In this document: positions 17,827 through 27,340 of the stretch, piece after piece | How positions within the stretch are numbered: position 1 is the stretch's first letter | Layout of the letters: each line of letters begins with the position of its first letter | Program-made: the position numbers and the translations under genes | Assembly: GCA_964630235.1 (NCBI GenBank) | Contig: CAZVUO010000002.1 | Span: 1 to 64,000 of the forward strand | DNA: 64,000 nucleotides | Reading direction: 5' to 3' | Source: JBFLYH01 sp964630235 | Lineage (GTDB): Bacteria > Oederibacteriota > JAAXVQ01 > JAUVAV01 | Notes under the pieces: generated by a model | What the model was told of the DNA's origin: nothing | Seen by the model: the letters and a program-made list of their open reading frames with translations, nothing else | Databases searched by the model: none

Positions 17827-20259
17827 ATGCCGCCCAGTCCCTGGTTCCAGCGCCTCACCCCAATCCTGCGCAACCCGTTCAATCCGTTCCGCCTGCCGCT
17901 CAAATTGCGCAACCAACTCCTGATCATCATCCTCATCCTCGTTACCTTTAATTTCGTGTTCTTCGCCCTGCTCGCCCTGCGGACGCGCGGGCCTTACGTG
18001 GCCTGGGACACGGAGCGCGCGCTGCAGCAGCGGGCCGGCGACTTGGGACGCTTCACCGACGACTACTTCATGGAGGTTATCCGGCGCCTCCGTTCGGACC
18101 TGGAGGACTTCGATCCCGGGACCCGCCAGGGCGCGCAGCCGTTCCAGGAGTATTTCGCGCCCTTGTTCCAGCGATATCCCGCCCTGCAAGCCGCCACCTT
18201 GCTGGATGCCTCCAACCGGGCCGTGGCGCATGCGGCCCGGCCGCAAGACAACTCCGTCGCGCGCATTCACCGTCCAGACCAGAATGCATCCTATCTGGCC
18301 GGCGAACTGACCGATGTCTGGCTGGGCAAGGCGGAATATTTCCCTGAATTCAGCCTCCTGGTACTGCCCGCCACGTATCAGCTGTCCAAGGAATGGCGCC
18401 TGCACGCCTGCCTGAATTTCAAGGAATTCGTCCTCACCCTCGGGGAATACAGCCTGGGGCCGTATACGGAAATCGTGCTGGTCAATTCCGAGGGCGAAAT
18501 CCTGCTGCATCCCCGCCTGCCGCCCGGCCGGAAACTGGACCGCTACCAGCAGCTGGTCCATAACCTGCTCTCCCGGCGCCAGCAACCAGGCGCCAGCCCC
18601 CTCTCCTTCCGGGTCGCGGCCGCGGACAACGACCAAGGACGCAAGGTCCTGCGGGCGTACGCCTATTGCGCCCATTTGGGGTGGGGCCTGTTCCTGGAGC
18701 AGGATGCGCGTTTCGTTCCCGAACGGATCAACCGGCAGCGCTGGCTGCTCCTGGGCCTGCTGCTAGGCCCCATGTCCTTGACCCTCATCATCGGACTGGG
18801 GCTGGTGTATAAAATCACGCGCCCGCTGGAAGAACTGGAAGCGGGCATCAAACTCTTCGAAGCCGGTTTATTGTTTGAACCCCTCCCCGTCTACGGCCAG
18901 GACGAAATCGGCCAGCTCACCGCCACCTTCAACCAGATGGTCCACACCCTGAACACCCGCAGCGAAGAACTCCAGGCCAAGACGCGCAAGCTCATGTTTT
19001 TCAACGAGATCACCAGCATCATCAACCAGTCCATTGACCTGCACACCTTTCTCAACCAGACCTTGAGGAAGATCCTCCAAAATCTCAATGCGGCGGTTGG
19101 CTGGATCTATATCTTCGACCCCCAGGCGAAAAAGCTCAGCCTCCAGGCGCATTCCGGGTTGACCGACCAGCAGCTGGCGTGGCTGAAGAACCCCGATTTT
19201 ACCGCGGCCCTGCAGAAAAAACTTTACAGCACGGGCAAACCTTCCCTCTGGCGGGACCTGTCCCGCCAGCTCGGGAACGGGCACGCCCACTGGGCGGAAC
19301 TGATGCCAGACCTGCTGCTCGTGCCGCTGAAGTCGAAAAAACGGACCGTGGGCGTCCTGGCCCTGACCAGCACGCAAAAATACTTCTCCCAGTACAAGGA
19401 ATCGGAACAGCTGACGCGCATCGGCGGCGAACTGGGCATCGCCGTTGAAAACGCCCTCCTGTATATCGAATTGCAGCTTCAGATCAAGGAGCGGGACGAG
19501 GTCAACCGCGAACTGCAGGAGATGGACCGTTTCAAGGACCAGATCCTCTCGAATGTCTCCCACGAACTGCGGACCCCCATTACCTCCATCCGGTCCTATA
19601 CCGATCTTTTTTTGGCTGGGAAGATCGGGCCCCTGAACGAGATGCAGAAAGAGAAGCTCTCGATCATCCAGCGCAACGTCAACCACCTGCTGGTGCTGAT
19701 CAACGACCTGCTGACCATGTCAAAAATGCAGGACCAGAAGCTGCTGCTCAAGCACAAGGAACTCCTGGTCATCCAGGAGGCGGTTGACCAGGTCTTGGCC
19801 GACACCCGGGAAATGGCCAGGGTCAAAGGTCTTCAGCTTTTACGCCAGGGAGAAAGCCATCCGGTTTTCGTGAGGGTCAACATCCAGAAAATCCACCAAG
19901 TCCTGCAAAACCTCATCTCCAACGCCATTAAATTCACGGAACAAGGAGCGGTCACGGTCGAGGTCAAAGTGGTCGCGGGCATTTCCGCGGGCCGCGAAGT
20001 GGAGGTCAGCGTCCGCGACACCGGCATCGGCATTCCGAAAGAAGCGCAGGATAAGATTTTTCAGCGGTTCTACCAAGTGGACGCGTCCAGCACCCGCAAA
20101 TACGTCGGCACCGGTCTGGGATTATCCATCGTGAAGGAACTTCTGGAAGCCCACGGGTCGGAAATCCATTTCGAGAGCGAACCAAACCAGGGCAGCCGGT
20201 TCTGGTTCCGCCTGCCAATCGAACCGGCGCCGAAGATCAACAAACTCCCGTCCGCCTAA
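17827..20259 (+). CDS. Membrane sensor histidine kinase with HAMP and GAF domains
   Basis: 810 residues from ATG 17827. In order: transmembrane helix about 31-51; a large extracytoplasmic domain 52-303 (Cache-like size, ligand unknown); a second helix about 304-327; HAMP (KITRPLEELEAGI); GAF (about 400-545); a coiled-coil linker; the dimerisation domain with phospho-acceptor His near 579 in SNVSHELRTPITS; and the ATPase with N-box QNLISNAIKF, DTGIGIPKEAQ and GTGLGLSIVKELL. It should phosphorylate a response regulator, but none is encoded nearby. An in-frame ATG at 17770 would lie upstream of the predicted promoter and is rejected. The start codon lacks a well-spaced ribosome site, fitting leaderless translation. 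Confidence 0.93.
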   Translation: MPPSPWFQRLTPILRNPFNPFRLPLKLRNQLLIIILILVTFNFVFFALLALRTRGPYVAWDTERALQQRAGDLGRFTDDYFMEVIRRLRSDLEDFDPGTRQGAQPFQEYFAPLFQRYPALQAATLLDASNRAVAHAARPQDNSVARIHRPDQNASYLAGELTDVWLGKAEYFPEFSLLVLPATYQLSKEWRLHACLNFKEFVLTLGEYSLGPYTEIVLVNSEGEILLHPRLPPGRKLDRYQQLVHNLLSRRQQPGASPLSFRVAAADNDQGRKVLRAYAYCAHLGWGLFLEQDARFVPERINRQRWLLLGLLLGPMSLTLIIGLGLVYKITRPLEELEAGIKLFEAGLLFEPLPVYGQDEIGQLTATFNQMVHTLNTRSEELQAKTRKLMFFNEITSIINQSIDLHTFLNQTLRKILQNLNAAVGWIYIFDPQAKKLSLQAHSGLTDQQLAWLKNPDFTAALQKKLYSTGKPSLWRDLSRQLGNGHAHWAELMPDLLLVPLKSKKRTVGVLALTSTQKYFSQYKESEQLTRIGGELGIAVENALLYIELQLQIKERDEVNRELQEMDRFKDQILSNVSHELRTPITSIRSYTDLFLAGKIGPLNEMQKEKLSIIQRNVNHLLVLINDLLTMSKMQDQKLLLKHKELLVIQEAVDQVLADTREMARVKGLQLLRQGESHPVFVRVNIQKIHQVLQNLISNAIKFTEQGAVTVEVKVVAGISAGREVEVSVRDTGIGIPKEAQDKIFQRFYQVDASSTRKYVGTGLGLSIVKELLEAHGSEIHFESEPNQGSRFWFRLPIEPAPKINKLPSA

Positions 20260-20277
20260 CAGGCTGCTCAGGGACGG

Positions 20278-21444
20278 TCAGGCGAAAACTTTTTTCAGGT
20301 TCCGCAGGGCCTGGCGCGTGCGCTCCTCGTTCTCGATCAGCGCGAAGCGGACATACCCTTCCCCGCCCTCGCCGAAGCCCTCGCCGGGCGCCACGGCCAC
20401 TTTGGCCGTCTGCAGCAGGTGCATGGCGAAGCCCACAGAACCCATGTCCTGAAAGCGTTCGGGAACCCGCGCCCATACGAACATGGTCGCCCGGGGCTTC
20501 GGAACTTCCCACCCCAGCTTGTTGAGCCCCTCCACCAGGACATCCCGGCGCACGCGGTAGGTTTCCACGATCTCCCGCACGCAGTCCTGCGGGCCGTTCA
20601 GCGCGCAAATGCCGGCGATTTGAATGGGCGTGAACATCCCGTAGTCGAGATAGCTCTTGATCCGGGCCAGGGTCGCGACCGCCTGGGCATTCCCGACCAT
20701 GAACCCGATCCGCCATCCGGGCATGTTATAGGTTTTGGAGAGGGAGTAGAACTCCACGCCCCGTTCTTTGGCGCCCGGCACCTGCAGCAGGCTGGGCGAC
20801 TGATAGCCCTCGAAGCACAGTTCGGCGTACGCGTGATCGTGAATGACCCAGAACCCTTCTTCGTTCGCCAGTTCCAGCACCTGCTCGAAGAAACGCAGGT
20901 CCACCACCTCACCCGTGGGATTGTGGGGATAGGAAAGAATGACCGCCTTGGGTTTGGGCCAGGCCCGCCGGCAGCTTTCGCGCAGGCGCGTCAGGATGTC
21001 GTCGCCGGGCTTGAAGGGGATGCTGTTCACGTTTCCCTCCGCCAGCACCACCGAATAGGCGTGGATCGGGTAACAGGGCGTGGGCACGATCACCGTGTCG
21101 CCGGGATTGAGCAGGGAGAGCATGAAGTGGGAGATGCCCTCCTTGGCGCCGATGGTGGCGATCGCCTCGCGGTCCGGGTCCAACGCGACGTTGAAACGCC
21201 GCGCGTACCATTTGCAGATCGCTTCGCGCAGCTTGAAAACCCCGCGCGAGACCGAGTAGCGGTGATTCTGAGGCTTGCCGGCCGCTTCCACCAGCTTATC
21301 CACGATATGCTGGGGCGTGCCCATGTCGGGGTTGCCCATGCCGAAGTCAATGATGTCCTCGCCGCGGCCGCGGGCGGCCTTGGTTTCCGCCGTTACCTTG
21401 GCGAGGATATACGGGGGGATCCGGTTCAGTTTGTTCGCGTGCAT
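20278..21444 (-). CDS. Class I/II aminotransferase, AlaC-like (glutamate-pyruvate type)
   Basis: 388 residues from ATG 21444, which has AGGTGA five bases upstream. Fold-type I PLP enzyme: GNPDMGTPQHIVDKL, YSVSRGVFKLREAI, the SYPHNPTG loop, IHDHAYAELCF and the PLP lysine in SLSKTYNMPGWRIGF. The sequence resembles E. coli AlaC/YfdZ and related aspartate-family aminotransferases, which make alanine from pyruvate, but LL-diaminopimelate aminotransferases are close relatives and cannot be excluded. It is convergent with the histidine kinase gene (18 bp apart) and 38 bp downstream of the sugar kinase gene. Confidence 0.88.
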   Translation of the reverse strand: MHANKLNRIPPYILAKVTAETKAARGRGEDIIDFGMGNPDMGTPQHIVDKLVEAAGKPQNHRYSVSRGVFKLREAICKWYARRFNVALDPDREAIATIGAKEGISHFMLSLLNPGDTVIVPTPCYPIHAYSVVLAEGNVNSIPFKPGDDILTRLRESCRRAWPKPKAVILSYPHNPTGEVVDLRFFEQVLELANEEGFWVIHDHAYAELCFEGYQSPSLLQVPGAKERGVEFYSLSKTYNMPGWRIGFMVGNAQAVATLARIKSYLDYGMFTPIQIAGICALNGPQDCVREIVETYRVRRDVLVEGLNKLGWEVPKPRATMFVWARVPERFQDMGSVGFAMHLLQTAKVAVAPGEGFGEGGEGYVRFALIENEERTRQALRNLKKVFA

Positions 21445-21482
21445 GGTCGTCACCTGCTTCTTCTGATCGCCGACCGCGGTGT

Positions 21483-22424
21483 TCATGACCGGCGGCGCTG
21501 TTCCGGCCGCAGGCGCAGGGTCCATGCCGGCACCCGCTGGGAAGCCAGATACCGGTAGCGCCGGATCAGCTCCCGCGGCTGCAGGTCGGTCAGCCCCTGG
21601 ACCGAGAAGGCTTCCACGGTATGCGCGGCCAGCACGGTCCCGACCGCCGCGGCCTGACGCAGGCGTTTCGCGTCGAACCCGCCGCCCTGCGCCAGGACGC
21701 CGATCAACCCGCCGGCAAAGGTGTCGCCGGCGCCGGTGGGGTCCCGCACTTCATCCACGGGATAGGCGGGCAGGAGCGATGTCTCCCGCCCCCAGAACAC
21801 CATGGAGCCGCAGGCGCCGCGTTTGATGGCCACGCCGCGTGGCCCGCGCCGAAGGAGCCACCGGCCGGCCCGCACCGCATTGCGTTCGCCGGACAGCTGG
21901 CGCGCCTCGCCCTCGTTCACCACCAGCAGGTCCGCGCGTTTCATGACCCTCAACAGCTGTTCCCGCTTGGTCTCGATCCAGTAGTTCATGGTATCCAGCA
22001 CGACCATCCGCGGGCGCCGCATCTGGTCCAGCACCTGGTTCTGCAGGTCGGGATCAATGTTCGCCAAAAAAACAAAAGGCGCCGTCTGCCAGCTGCGGGG
22101 CAGGCGGGGCTTGAACCCGGCAAACACATTCAGTTCCGTGCTGACCGTGTGCGCCGCGTCCATGTCGCCGGTGTAATAGCCGGACCAGTGAAACGTCTTT
22201 CCAGGCGCCTGTTCCAACCCCTCCAGGTCAACCCCCCGTCCCCTGAGCAGGGCGAGATGCTCGGCGGGAAAATCCCCCCCGACCACGCCGACCACTCCCG
22301 GTTCCACGAAGAGACTGGCCGCCAGCGAGGCAAAGACCGCCGAACCGCCCAGCCCGCGCCGAACCGCGCCGTACGGGGTTTTCACGTCGTCCAAAGCCAC
22401 CGAACCAACGATCACCAACTTCAT
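21483..22424 (-). CDS. PfkB-family carbohydrate (ribokinase-like) kinase
   Basis: 313 residues from ATG 22424, overlapping the lnt stop as ATGA. Starts MKLVIVGSVALDDVKTPYG, with the GGSAVFASLAASLF segment, and ends in the PfkB signature DPTGAGDTFAGGLIGVL carrying the catalytic Asp and anion hole. It should phosphorylate a sugar or nucleoside with ATP. In other bacteria similar kinases that begin this way are annotated as sugar or nucleoside kinases without a proven substrate. Confidence 0.92.
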   Translation of the reverse strand: MKLVIVGSVALDDVKTPYGAVRRGLGGSAVFASLAASLFVEPGVVGVVGGDFPAEHLALLRGRGVDLEGLEQAPGKTFHWSGYYTGDMDAAHTVSTELNVFAGFKPRLPRSWQTAPFVFLANIDPDLQNQVLDQMRRPRMVVLDTMNYWIETKREQLLRVMKRADLLVVNEGEARQLSGERNAVRAGRWLLRRGPRGVAIKRGACGSMVFWGRETSLLPAYPVDEVRDPTGAGDTFAGGLIGVLAQGGGFDAKRLRQAAAVGTVLAAHTVEAFSVQGLTDLQPRELIRRYRYLASQRVPAWTLRLRPEQRRRS

Positions 22425-24058
22425 GGGCGCTGACGCCTTCCCGCGCGCGAACGCCGCGCGCGCCAAACCCGGAGAATGTCAAAGAATAACACAAACCCGG
22501 CGATCCCGCAAAGCCAATCTCCCCACCTGCCAAACCAGGTAACAGCCTGGCGCGGCCGCACGCGCGCCACGAGCGCGCCTTCCTGATCCAGCGGCAACAT
22601 CGCCGCCAGACGCCCGCGCGGATCGTAGATCCCCGAAATACCGGTGCTCGCCGCCCGGATCAGCCAGCGTCCGGTCTCGGCCGCACGGAACGCGGAAAAA
22701 CTGGCGTGCAGGGCCGGCGCGGCCGAGTTTCCGAACCAGGCGTCATTGGTCACCACGACCAGCACTTCCGCGCCCTCCCGCGCCAGCTGCCGGGCATACG
22801 CCGGGAACAGGCTTTCAAAACAGATCAGGGCCCCCACCCCATGCCGCTGCCCGGAAAAAACCCACGGCAACAGGTCGCGCGAGCGGGCGGGCGTGAACCC
22901 GGCTCCGCCGTAACGCCGGACCACCTTGTGGATGTAATAAAAAACGGAATCCTTGAAGGGCACGTATTCCCCAAAGGGCACCAGATGTTTTTTGGAGGTA
23001 GCCCCGAGGACCTGGCCGTCCGGCCCCACGGCCAGCAGCGTGTTGAAATAGAGGTGGCCGCCGGCTGGATCCGGTTCGACCGTATCCGTGCCGACCATCT
23101 GGGTGAACTCCAATTTCCGTGACCACGCGCGGACCACTTCCGCCGGTTCCCGGTCCAAGCTGAAAATACCCGGAAAAGCGGTTTCCGGCCAAACGGCCAG
23201 CTTGGCGCCCTGCGCGGCGGCCTGGGCGGCCAGCCGCCCAAACCGTTTCAAGACACTCTGTTGATACGCGGCATTCCAGATTTGATTCTGATCAATGTTC
23301 CCCTGCAGGGCCGCGGCCGGCACCGGCGGATCTCCGGGCCGGGTTCGCAGCTGATGCTCGGAAAAACCCGCCAGCACCACGATGAGCAGGCCCACGCCGG
23401 CCGATCCGGCCAGCCGCCAGCGCTCAGACGGGGTTTCGGGCTGCTGGGCCCGGAAGAGTTTCGGCCAGCCCCGGCGCAGCGCCGCATACAGACCGTAGTT
23501 CACCAGCACGGTCGCGGCGGAAGCGCCCCAGATGCCGGTCACCGGCGCCAGCGCCAGGATCCACGGATTCTGGTAGTGCGCGCTGCCGAGCATCACCCAG
23601 GGAAATCCCGAGATCATGAAATTGCGGACATATTCCAGGACCACCCACAGCGAGACCGCCGCGCTCCAGCCTGGAACGCCCCCCGCGACCAAGCGGTGAT
23701 ATCCCCACAGAAAAACACCGGTATAGACCGCCAGATAACCGGACAGCGCCAGCCAGGCCACCGGCCCCAGAGGATGCATGGCGGACATGCCCGCCATCCA
23801 GACCGTGCTCACGCCGAAATAAATCAAACCGAAAGCAAATCCGCCCCACCAGGATTGCCGCGGGGTCCATCCGGGCTGGAGGGAAAACAAGGGGATCAGG
23901 CAGAGGAAGGCCAGCCAGCCTCCGGACCAGTCAAGGCCGACTCCCGCGGGATTGGGAAAGGAGAAAGCGGCGAGCAGTCCCGCCAGCACGATCTTGCCCG
24001 TCTCCAGCAGGAGCGGCGTGCGATCGGCGGCGGGATGCGGCGCGCGGGCTGGCTTCAT
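22421..24058 (-). CDS. lnt: Apolipoprotein N-acyltransferase
   Basis: 545 residues from ATG 24058. About six N-terminal membrane helices, then a nitrilase domain with the catalytic triad: Glu near 291 (AVWPETAFPG), Lys near 356 (SKKHLVPFGEYVPF) and Cys near 412 (GALICFESLFP), followed by a last helix. It adds the third acyl chain to the N-terminal Cys of lipoproteins in the inner membrane. This matches the two lipoproteins predicted in this window and implies Lol-type sorting to an outer membrane. The upstream in-frame ATG at 24133 would start inside the preceding gene and is rejected. Confidence 0.96.
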   Translation of the reverse strand: MKPARAPHPAADRTPLLLETGKIVLAGLLAAFSFPNPAGVGLDWSGGWLAFLCLIPLFSLQPGWTPRQSWWGGFAFGLIYFGVSTVWMAGMSAMHPLGPVAWLALSGYLAVYTGVFLWGYHRLVAGGVPGWSAAVSLWVVLEYVRNFMISGFPWVMLGSAHYQNPWILALAPVTGIWGASAATVLVNYGLYAALRRGWPKLFRAQQPETPSERWRLAGSAGVGLLIVVLAGFSEHQLRTRPGDPPVPAAALQGNIDQNQIWNAAYQQSVLKRFGRLAAQAAAQGAKLAVWPETAFPGIFSLDREPAEVVRAWSRKLEFTQMVGTDTVEPDPAGGHLYFNTLLAVGPDGQVLGATSKKHLVPFGEYVPFKDSVFYYIHKVVRRYGGAGFTPARSRDLLPWVFSGQRHGVGALICFESLFPAYARQLAREGAEVLVVVTNDAWFGNSAAPALHASFSAFRAAETGRWLIRAASTGISGIYDPRGRLAAMLPLDQEGALVARVRPRQAVTWFGRWGDWLCGIAGFVLFFDILRVWRARRSRAGRRQRP

Positions 24059-24059
24059 T

Positions 24060-24767
24060 TCAGGCGGAGAGCAGCAGGCGGACCCACTCGGCCAGCCAGG
24101 CGGCCGAGGCCAGGAACACGCGCCAGGTTTCAAGGATAAAGGCGGGCAAGGTGATCAGGTCGGGGGAAACGATGGACAAAACCAGCACCACCATCACGAG
24201 ATTCATGCCGTAGACGAACGCCAGAGAGAAAAAAGCGCCCACCTGCCGGATGTCGCTCTGGCGGTCGCGCAGGGAATGGAGAGTGAGCGCCAGATGAAAC
24301 GCCAGCGTCAATCCGATGAAAAACGCCAGCAAGGGATAGAACTTCGGAGCCGCGATGAAATAAACCGGCAGCAGCAGAAAGGTATACAGCGGAAAAAAAT
24401 ACGGCGCCAGCGCGATCAGAAAATTGGTTTTGGACAGGGTAACTTGGCCGCCTTCGCGGGAGACCGACAGGGATTTGATCTTCCCCCCCAGCAGCACCGC
24501 CCAAAACGCGTGGGTCAGTTCATGGCCCATCACGTGGATGAAGATCGGCTTCCACAACAGCAGGTGCATCACCAGGTAAACCCCGGCCCCCGTGACAAAA
24601 GCCAGCTGGACCGGCGTCACCAGATTGAACTGTGAGAGATGGCGGAGGAGTACGGCGGTGGCAAAAAAATCAATAACCACGAGCAGCAGCCCGGAGAAAA
24701 CCTTGAGCCAGGACCGCGGAGGTGCGGAGGGACGGGCGCGCCGGGAGGAAGGCATGCCGCGGCTCAT
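24060..24767 (-). CDS. M50-like membrane metalloprotease
   Basis: 235 residues, ATG 24767 overlapping the previous stop as ATGA. Several hydrophobic helices. The zinc motif is in VMGHELTHAFWAVLLGG (HELTH), and there is a segment with NFLIALAPYFFPLYTF, where the M50 family usually has a third zinc ligand. Here AP replaces the usual NxxPxxxLD, so the Asp ligand is not obvious. Relatives are annotated as M50-type peptidases of unknown substrate. It sits between the diguanylate cyclase and lnt in one transcription unit. Confidence 0.75.
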   Translation of the reverse strand: MSRGMPSSRRARPSAPPRSWLKVFSGLLLVVIDFFATAVLLRHLSQFNLVTPVQLAFVTGAGVYLVMHLLLWKPIFIHVMGHELTHAFWAVLLGGKIKSLSVSREGGQVTLSKTNFLIALAPYFFPLYTFLLLPVYFIAAPKFYPLLAFFIGLTLAFHLALTLHSLRDRQSDIRQVGAFFSLAFVYGMNLVMVVLVLSIVSPDLITLPAFILETWRVFLASAAWLAEWVRLLLSA

Positions 24768-26188
24768 GCGAGCGTGATCTGGTTGCGCCCATTCTCCTTC
24801 GAACGGTACAGCGCGGCATCGGCCGCCTCGATCAACTGCAGGGGCGTTTGGGCGTCCCGGTGATATTCAGCCAAGCCGATGGAGATGGTGACCCGGACGT
24901 TCTCGCCGTTCAGCACGAACGGGATCGCTTCCACGGCCTTACGGAGGCGTTCCGAGGGAATGACCGCCTCCTCCTTGGAGACCTCGGGCATGATGACGGA
25001 AAACTCTTCGCCGCCGTACCGGGCGGGAACGTCCACGTCGCGGAAGTTCTCCTTGATCGCCTTGGCCACGGCGATCAGCACCTCGTCGCCTTTGGTGTGG
25101 CCGTACGTGTCGTTCACGCTTTTAAAGTGGTCAATGTCGCTCATGAGCAGGGTCAACTTGTTGTGGTAGCGCTCGGCGCGTTTGATTTCGTCGTCCAGCC
25201 GCAGCTGGAAGTAGCGTTTCAGGTAGAGTTTGGTCATGGCGTCGGTAATGGCCTGCTCGTAATGGCGGGCGTTGCGCAGGGCCAAGGCGGCCAGAGAAGC
25301 CAGGGTGTTGATGAAATCCTTTTCACCCTGGACGAATTCCTCGCCGGACAGTTTCTTACTGATCATCATGGCGCCGATAATCTGATCCTTGGCCAAAAGC
25401 GGCACGATCATATACGTTTTATACGCGGCGAAGAACTCCATTTCCGCTTTGAATTCCGGCCGGTTTTCCAGCTCGGGCAAAAAGAGGGCCTGCTGCTCCC
25501 GTTGCCGCAGGAAATTCAAAAAAGGTTCCGAGGTGGAAACGCTTTCGGAGCGCTGCGGATCATTCCGCAGCCCTTTCTGGTACATCTTGATCAGGCGCGG
25601 CTGGGGACCTTCTTCATCCAGGAAGGTGATGGTCATGGTGGTGGTGCCCAGCTGCCCCATGGAGGTAAAACAGGATATTTTCAGGATGGTCTCGACCGAC
25701 AGCGTGGAGTTCAGCTCCTTGCCGATGTTGAAGAGGGTGAACAGGTCGTAGACTTTCTTGTCCAGCTCCCGGTAGGTTTTCTCGATGATCTCGGCATGGG
25801 AGGCCAATTCACGGTTGGAGGTTTCCAGTTCAAGACGCTTCATCTGGGCGTCCAGCACGATCTGGTTAAAATTATTCGCCAGGCGGCCGATCTCGTCGTC
25901 GCGGACCAGCGAAATGCCGCCCTCGCGGATGCCCTGGAGCGTTTCCTCGGTTTCCTGGATCAGCGTGTGGATCGGCTTGAATAACCGGTCATACGTGTAG
26001 TAGACGGCCAATGCCGTCACCACCATCAACCCAAACCCCAGTGCAAGCATCAGCGTCTTCAATCCGGGGGTGGGCTGGAAAAAGCCGAACGTGATCATCA
26101 GCAGGCAGCCCAGGATCACCAGACCGCCGAGCAGGATGATGGAATTAAACCGCCCGCGTTTGAAGACCAGCTCCCCGTTGCCCGCCAT
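24764..26188 (-). CDS. Membrane diguanylate cyclase (HAMP-GAF-GGDEF)
   Basis: 474 residues. Two N-terminal helices (about 15-37, 45-66) joined by a very short loop, so it has almost no periplasmic sensor. HAMP (FKPIHTLIQETEETL to RLANNFNQIV), a coiled coil, GAF (about 150-310) and GGDEF (315-474). The active site is RYGGEEF near residue 391, an active form. Five residues upstream lies RDVD, the RxxD inhibitory site, so product inhibition by c-di-GMP is expected. GHTKGDEVL and ISIGLAEY are also typical. Its ATG overlaps the stop of the RsbW-like gene by one base (TAATG), suggesting translational coupling. Confidence 0.95.
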   Translation of the reverse strand: MAGNGELVFKRGRFNSIILLGGLVILGCLLMITFGFFQPTPGLKTLMLALGFGLMVVTALAVYYTYDRLFKPIHTLIQETEETLQGIREGGISLVRDDEIGRLANNFNQIVLDAQMKRLELETSNRELASHAEIIEKTYRELDKKVYDLFTLFNIGKELNSTLSVETILKISCFTSMGQLGTTTMTITFLDEEGPQPRLIKMYQKGLRNDPQRSESVSTSEPFLNFLRQREQQALFLPELENRPEFKAEMEFFAAYKTYMIVPLLAKDQIIGAMMISKKLSGEEFVQGEKDFINTLASLAALALRNARHYEQAITDAMTKLYLKRYFQLRLDDEIKRAERYHNKLTLLMSDIDHFKSVNDTYGHTKGDEVLIAVAKAIKENFRDVDVPARYGGEEFSVIMPEVSKEEAVIPSERLRKAVEAIPFVLNGENVRVTISIGLAEYHRDAQTPLQLIEAADAALYRSKENGRNQITLA

Positions 26189-27069
26189 TAGGACGCTCCC
26201 GGAAAACGCTTGACCATGCGCAGTTCGTTAATGTTATCGCCGCTGCGGTAGTAAACTTCATCCATAAATTGCGCGATCAGATAACGCCCCAGGCCGCCGA
26301 CCTTGCGTTCGGTCACGTGCTGTTTCAAGTCCGGCAGCGGGGTGTTGGCGCTATCATAGGAACGCCCGTAGTCGCGCAAAGTGATCTCCAGCTTGTCCGG
26401 ATACAACCACGCCTCGACCTGGATCTCCTGGTACGGATCAAAGGAGTATGCGTGTTCGACCACGTTGGCCAGGGCCTCATCGAGTGCCATTTCGATCTGG
26501 GAGATCACTTCCGGGCCGAGGTTTTCCTCGCCGGTGATGCCAACGACGAAATTCCGCACATGATTTAAATAATTCACGTCGCTGGGGATGCGGAACTCCA
26601 AATGCTTCACGTGCTTCGTGCCGTGCACATACCCGTGCTTGAGGGGGATCACCCGCCCGTATTTATCTACAAAGTAGATTTCATTGCACTTCAGACAGCG
26701 GAAAATATCACTTTTTCCGGCGATCGTAGACTGCCGGCATCCCGGACAATAGATATCGCGTGGAAAAGCCACTGGTTCCCCGCGTTCGATCACTTCGAAA
26801 TGGTCTTCGCCGCTTCCCTGGTGGTCCCACACGCGGACGCGGATCCGCCCCGCGCCCGTTAAAATCACCTCGCCCTCCCAGCGCCCCCGCGTGACGTTGG
26901 AGGCCAGCACCGGGGAAATCAAGCCCTTGTCGGCAATGAGATGCAAATTGCCTTCGTAATCAACCACCCGGGCATCCGCCTGATTGCGCGCCTCGATCAC
27001 CAGCCGGAAGGGTTCGCCGGCGACGATTTCCGCACCATGCGTTTTCAGGGAAAAATGATGAACCGCCAT
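26188..27069 (-). CDS. RsbW-like ATP-binding protein with N-terminal beta domain and zinc ribbon
   Basis: 293 residues. Residues 1-95 look like an immunoglobulin-type beta-sandwich (FRLVIEARNQADARVVDYEGNLHL). A zinc ribbon follows (CPGC ... CLKC, about 108-130), and then an HATPase_c_2 domain (about 155-290) with EMALDEALANVVEHAYS, ITLRDYGRSYD and GGLGRYLIAQFMDEV. This ATPase type is found in anti-sigma-factor kinases of partner-switching systems (RsbW/SpoIIAB), which phosphorylate STAS proteins. The extra N-terminal modules are unusual for RsbW and suggest a different input or output. Its partners STAS and SpoIIE-phosphatase lie just upstream. AGGA precedes the ATG. Confidence 0.85.
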   Translation of the reverse strand: MAVHHFSLKTHGAEIVAGEPFRLVIEARNQADARVVDYEGNLHLIADKGLISPVLASNVTRGRWEGEVILTGAGRIRVRVWDHQGSGEDHFEVIERGEPVAFPRDIYCPGCRQSTIAGKSDIFRCLKCNEIYFVDKYGRVIPLKHGYVHGTKHVKHLEFRIPSDVNYLNHVRNFVVGITGEENLGPEVISQIEMALDEALANVVEHAYSFDPYQEIQVEAWLYPDKLEITLRDYGRSYDSANTPLPDLKQHVTERKVGGLGRYLIAQFMDEVYYRSGDNINELRMVKRFPGAS

Positions 27070-27340
27070 ACCATCATCCTGATTCAGCCGCCGGACGCGT
27101 GAACCGCGCCCATCGCGACGGAGACATTTGGCACCTGACCGCGAGCGCCTTTCCCATCCAGGTCAGCTGTTTTCTCACCGGGTGCGGGTCCGCAAACCGC
27201 GGCAAAAACCATCCGGAATACCATTCAAGAAGCAGGGGAAGAAATCAGGCGGGAAGGGACGGACCGGACAACCAGCGAGCGCGCCCCGAAGCACTGTTCC
27301 CCATCTCTTGAGCGGGGCGGAAAGGCTCCCGTTTGCAGAC
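27070..27340. other. Intergenic spacer, nothing recognised
   Basis: About 270 bp between the STAS gene and the RsbW-like gene. I see no convincing small gene, hairpin terminator or consensus promoter on either strand. Confidence 0.5.
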
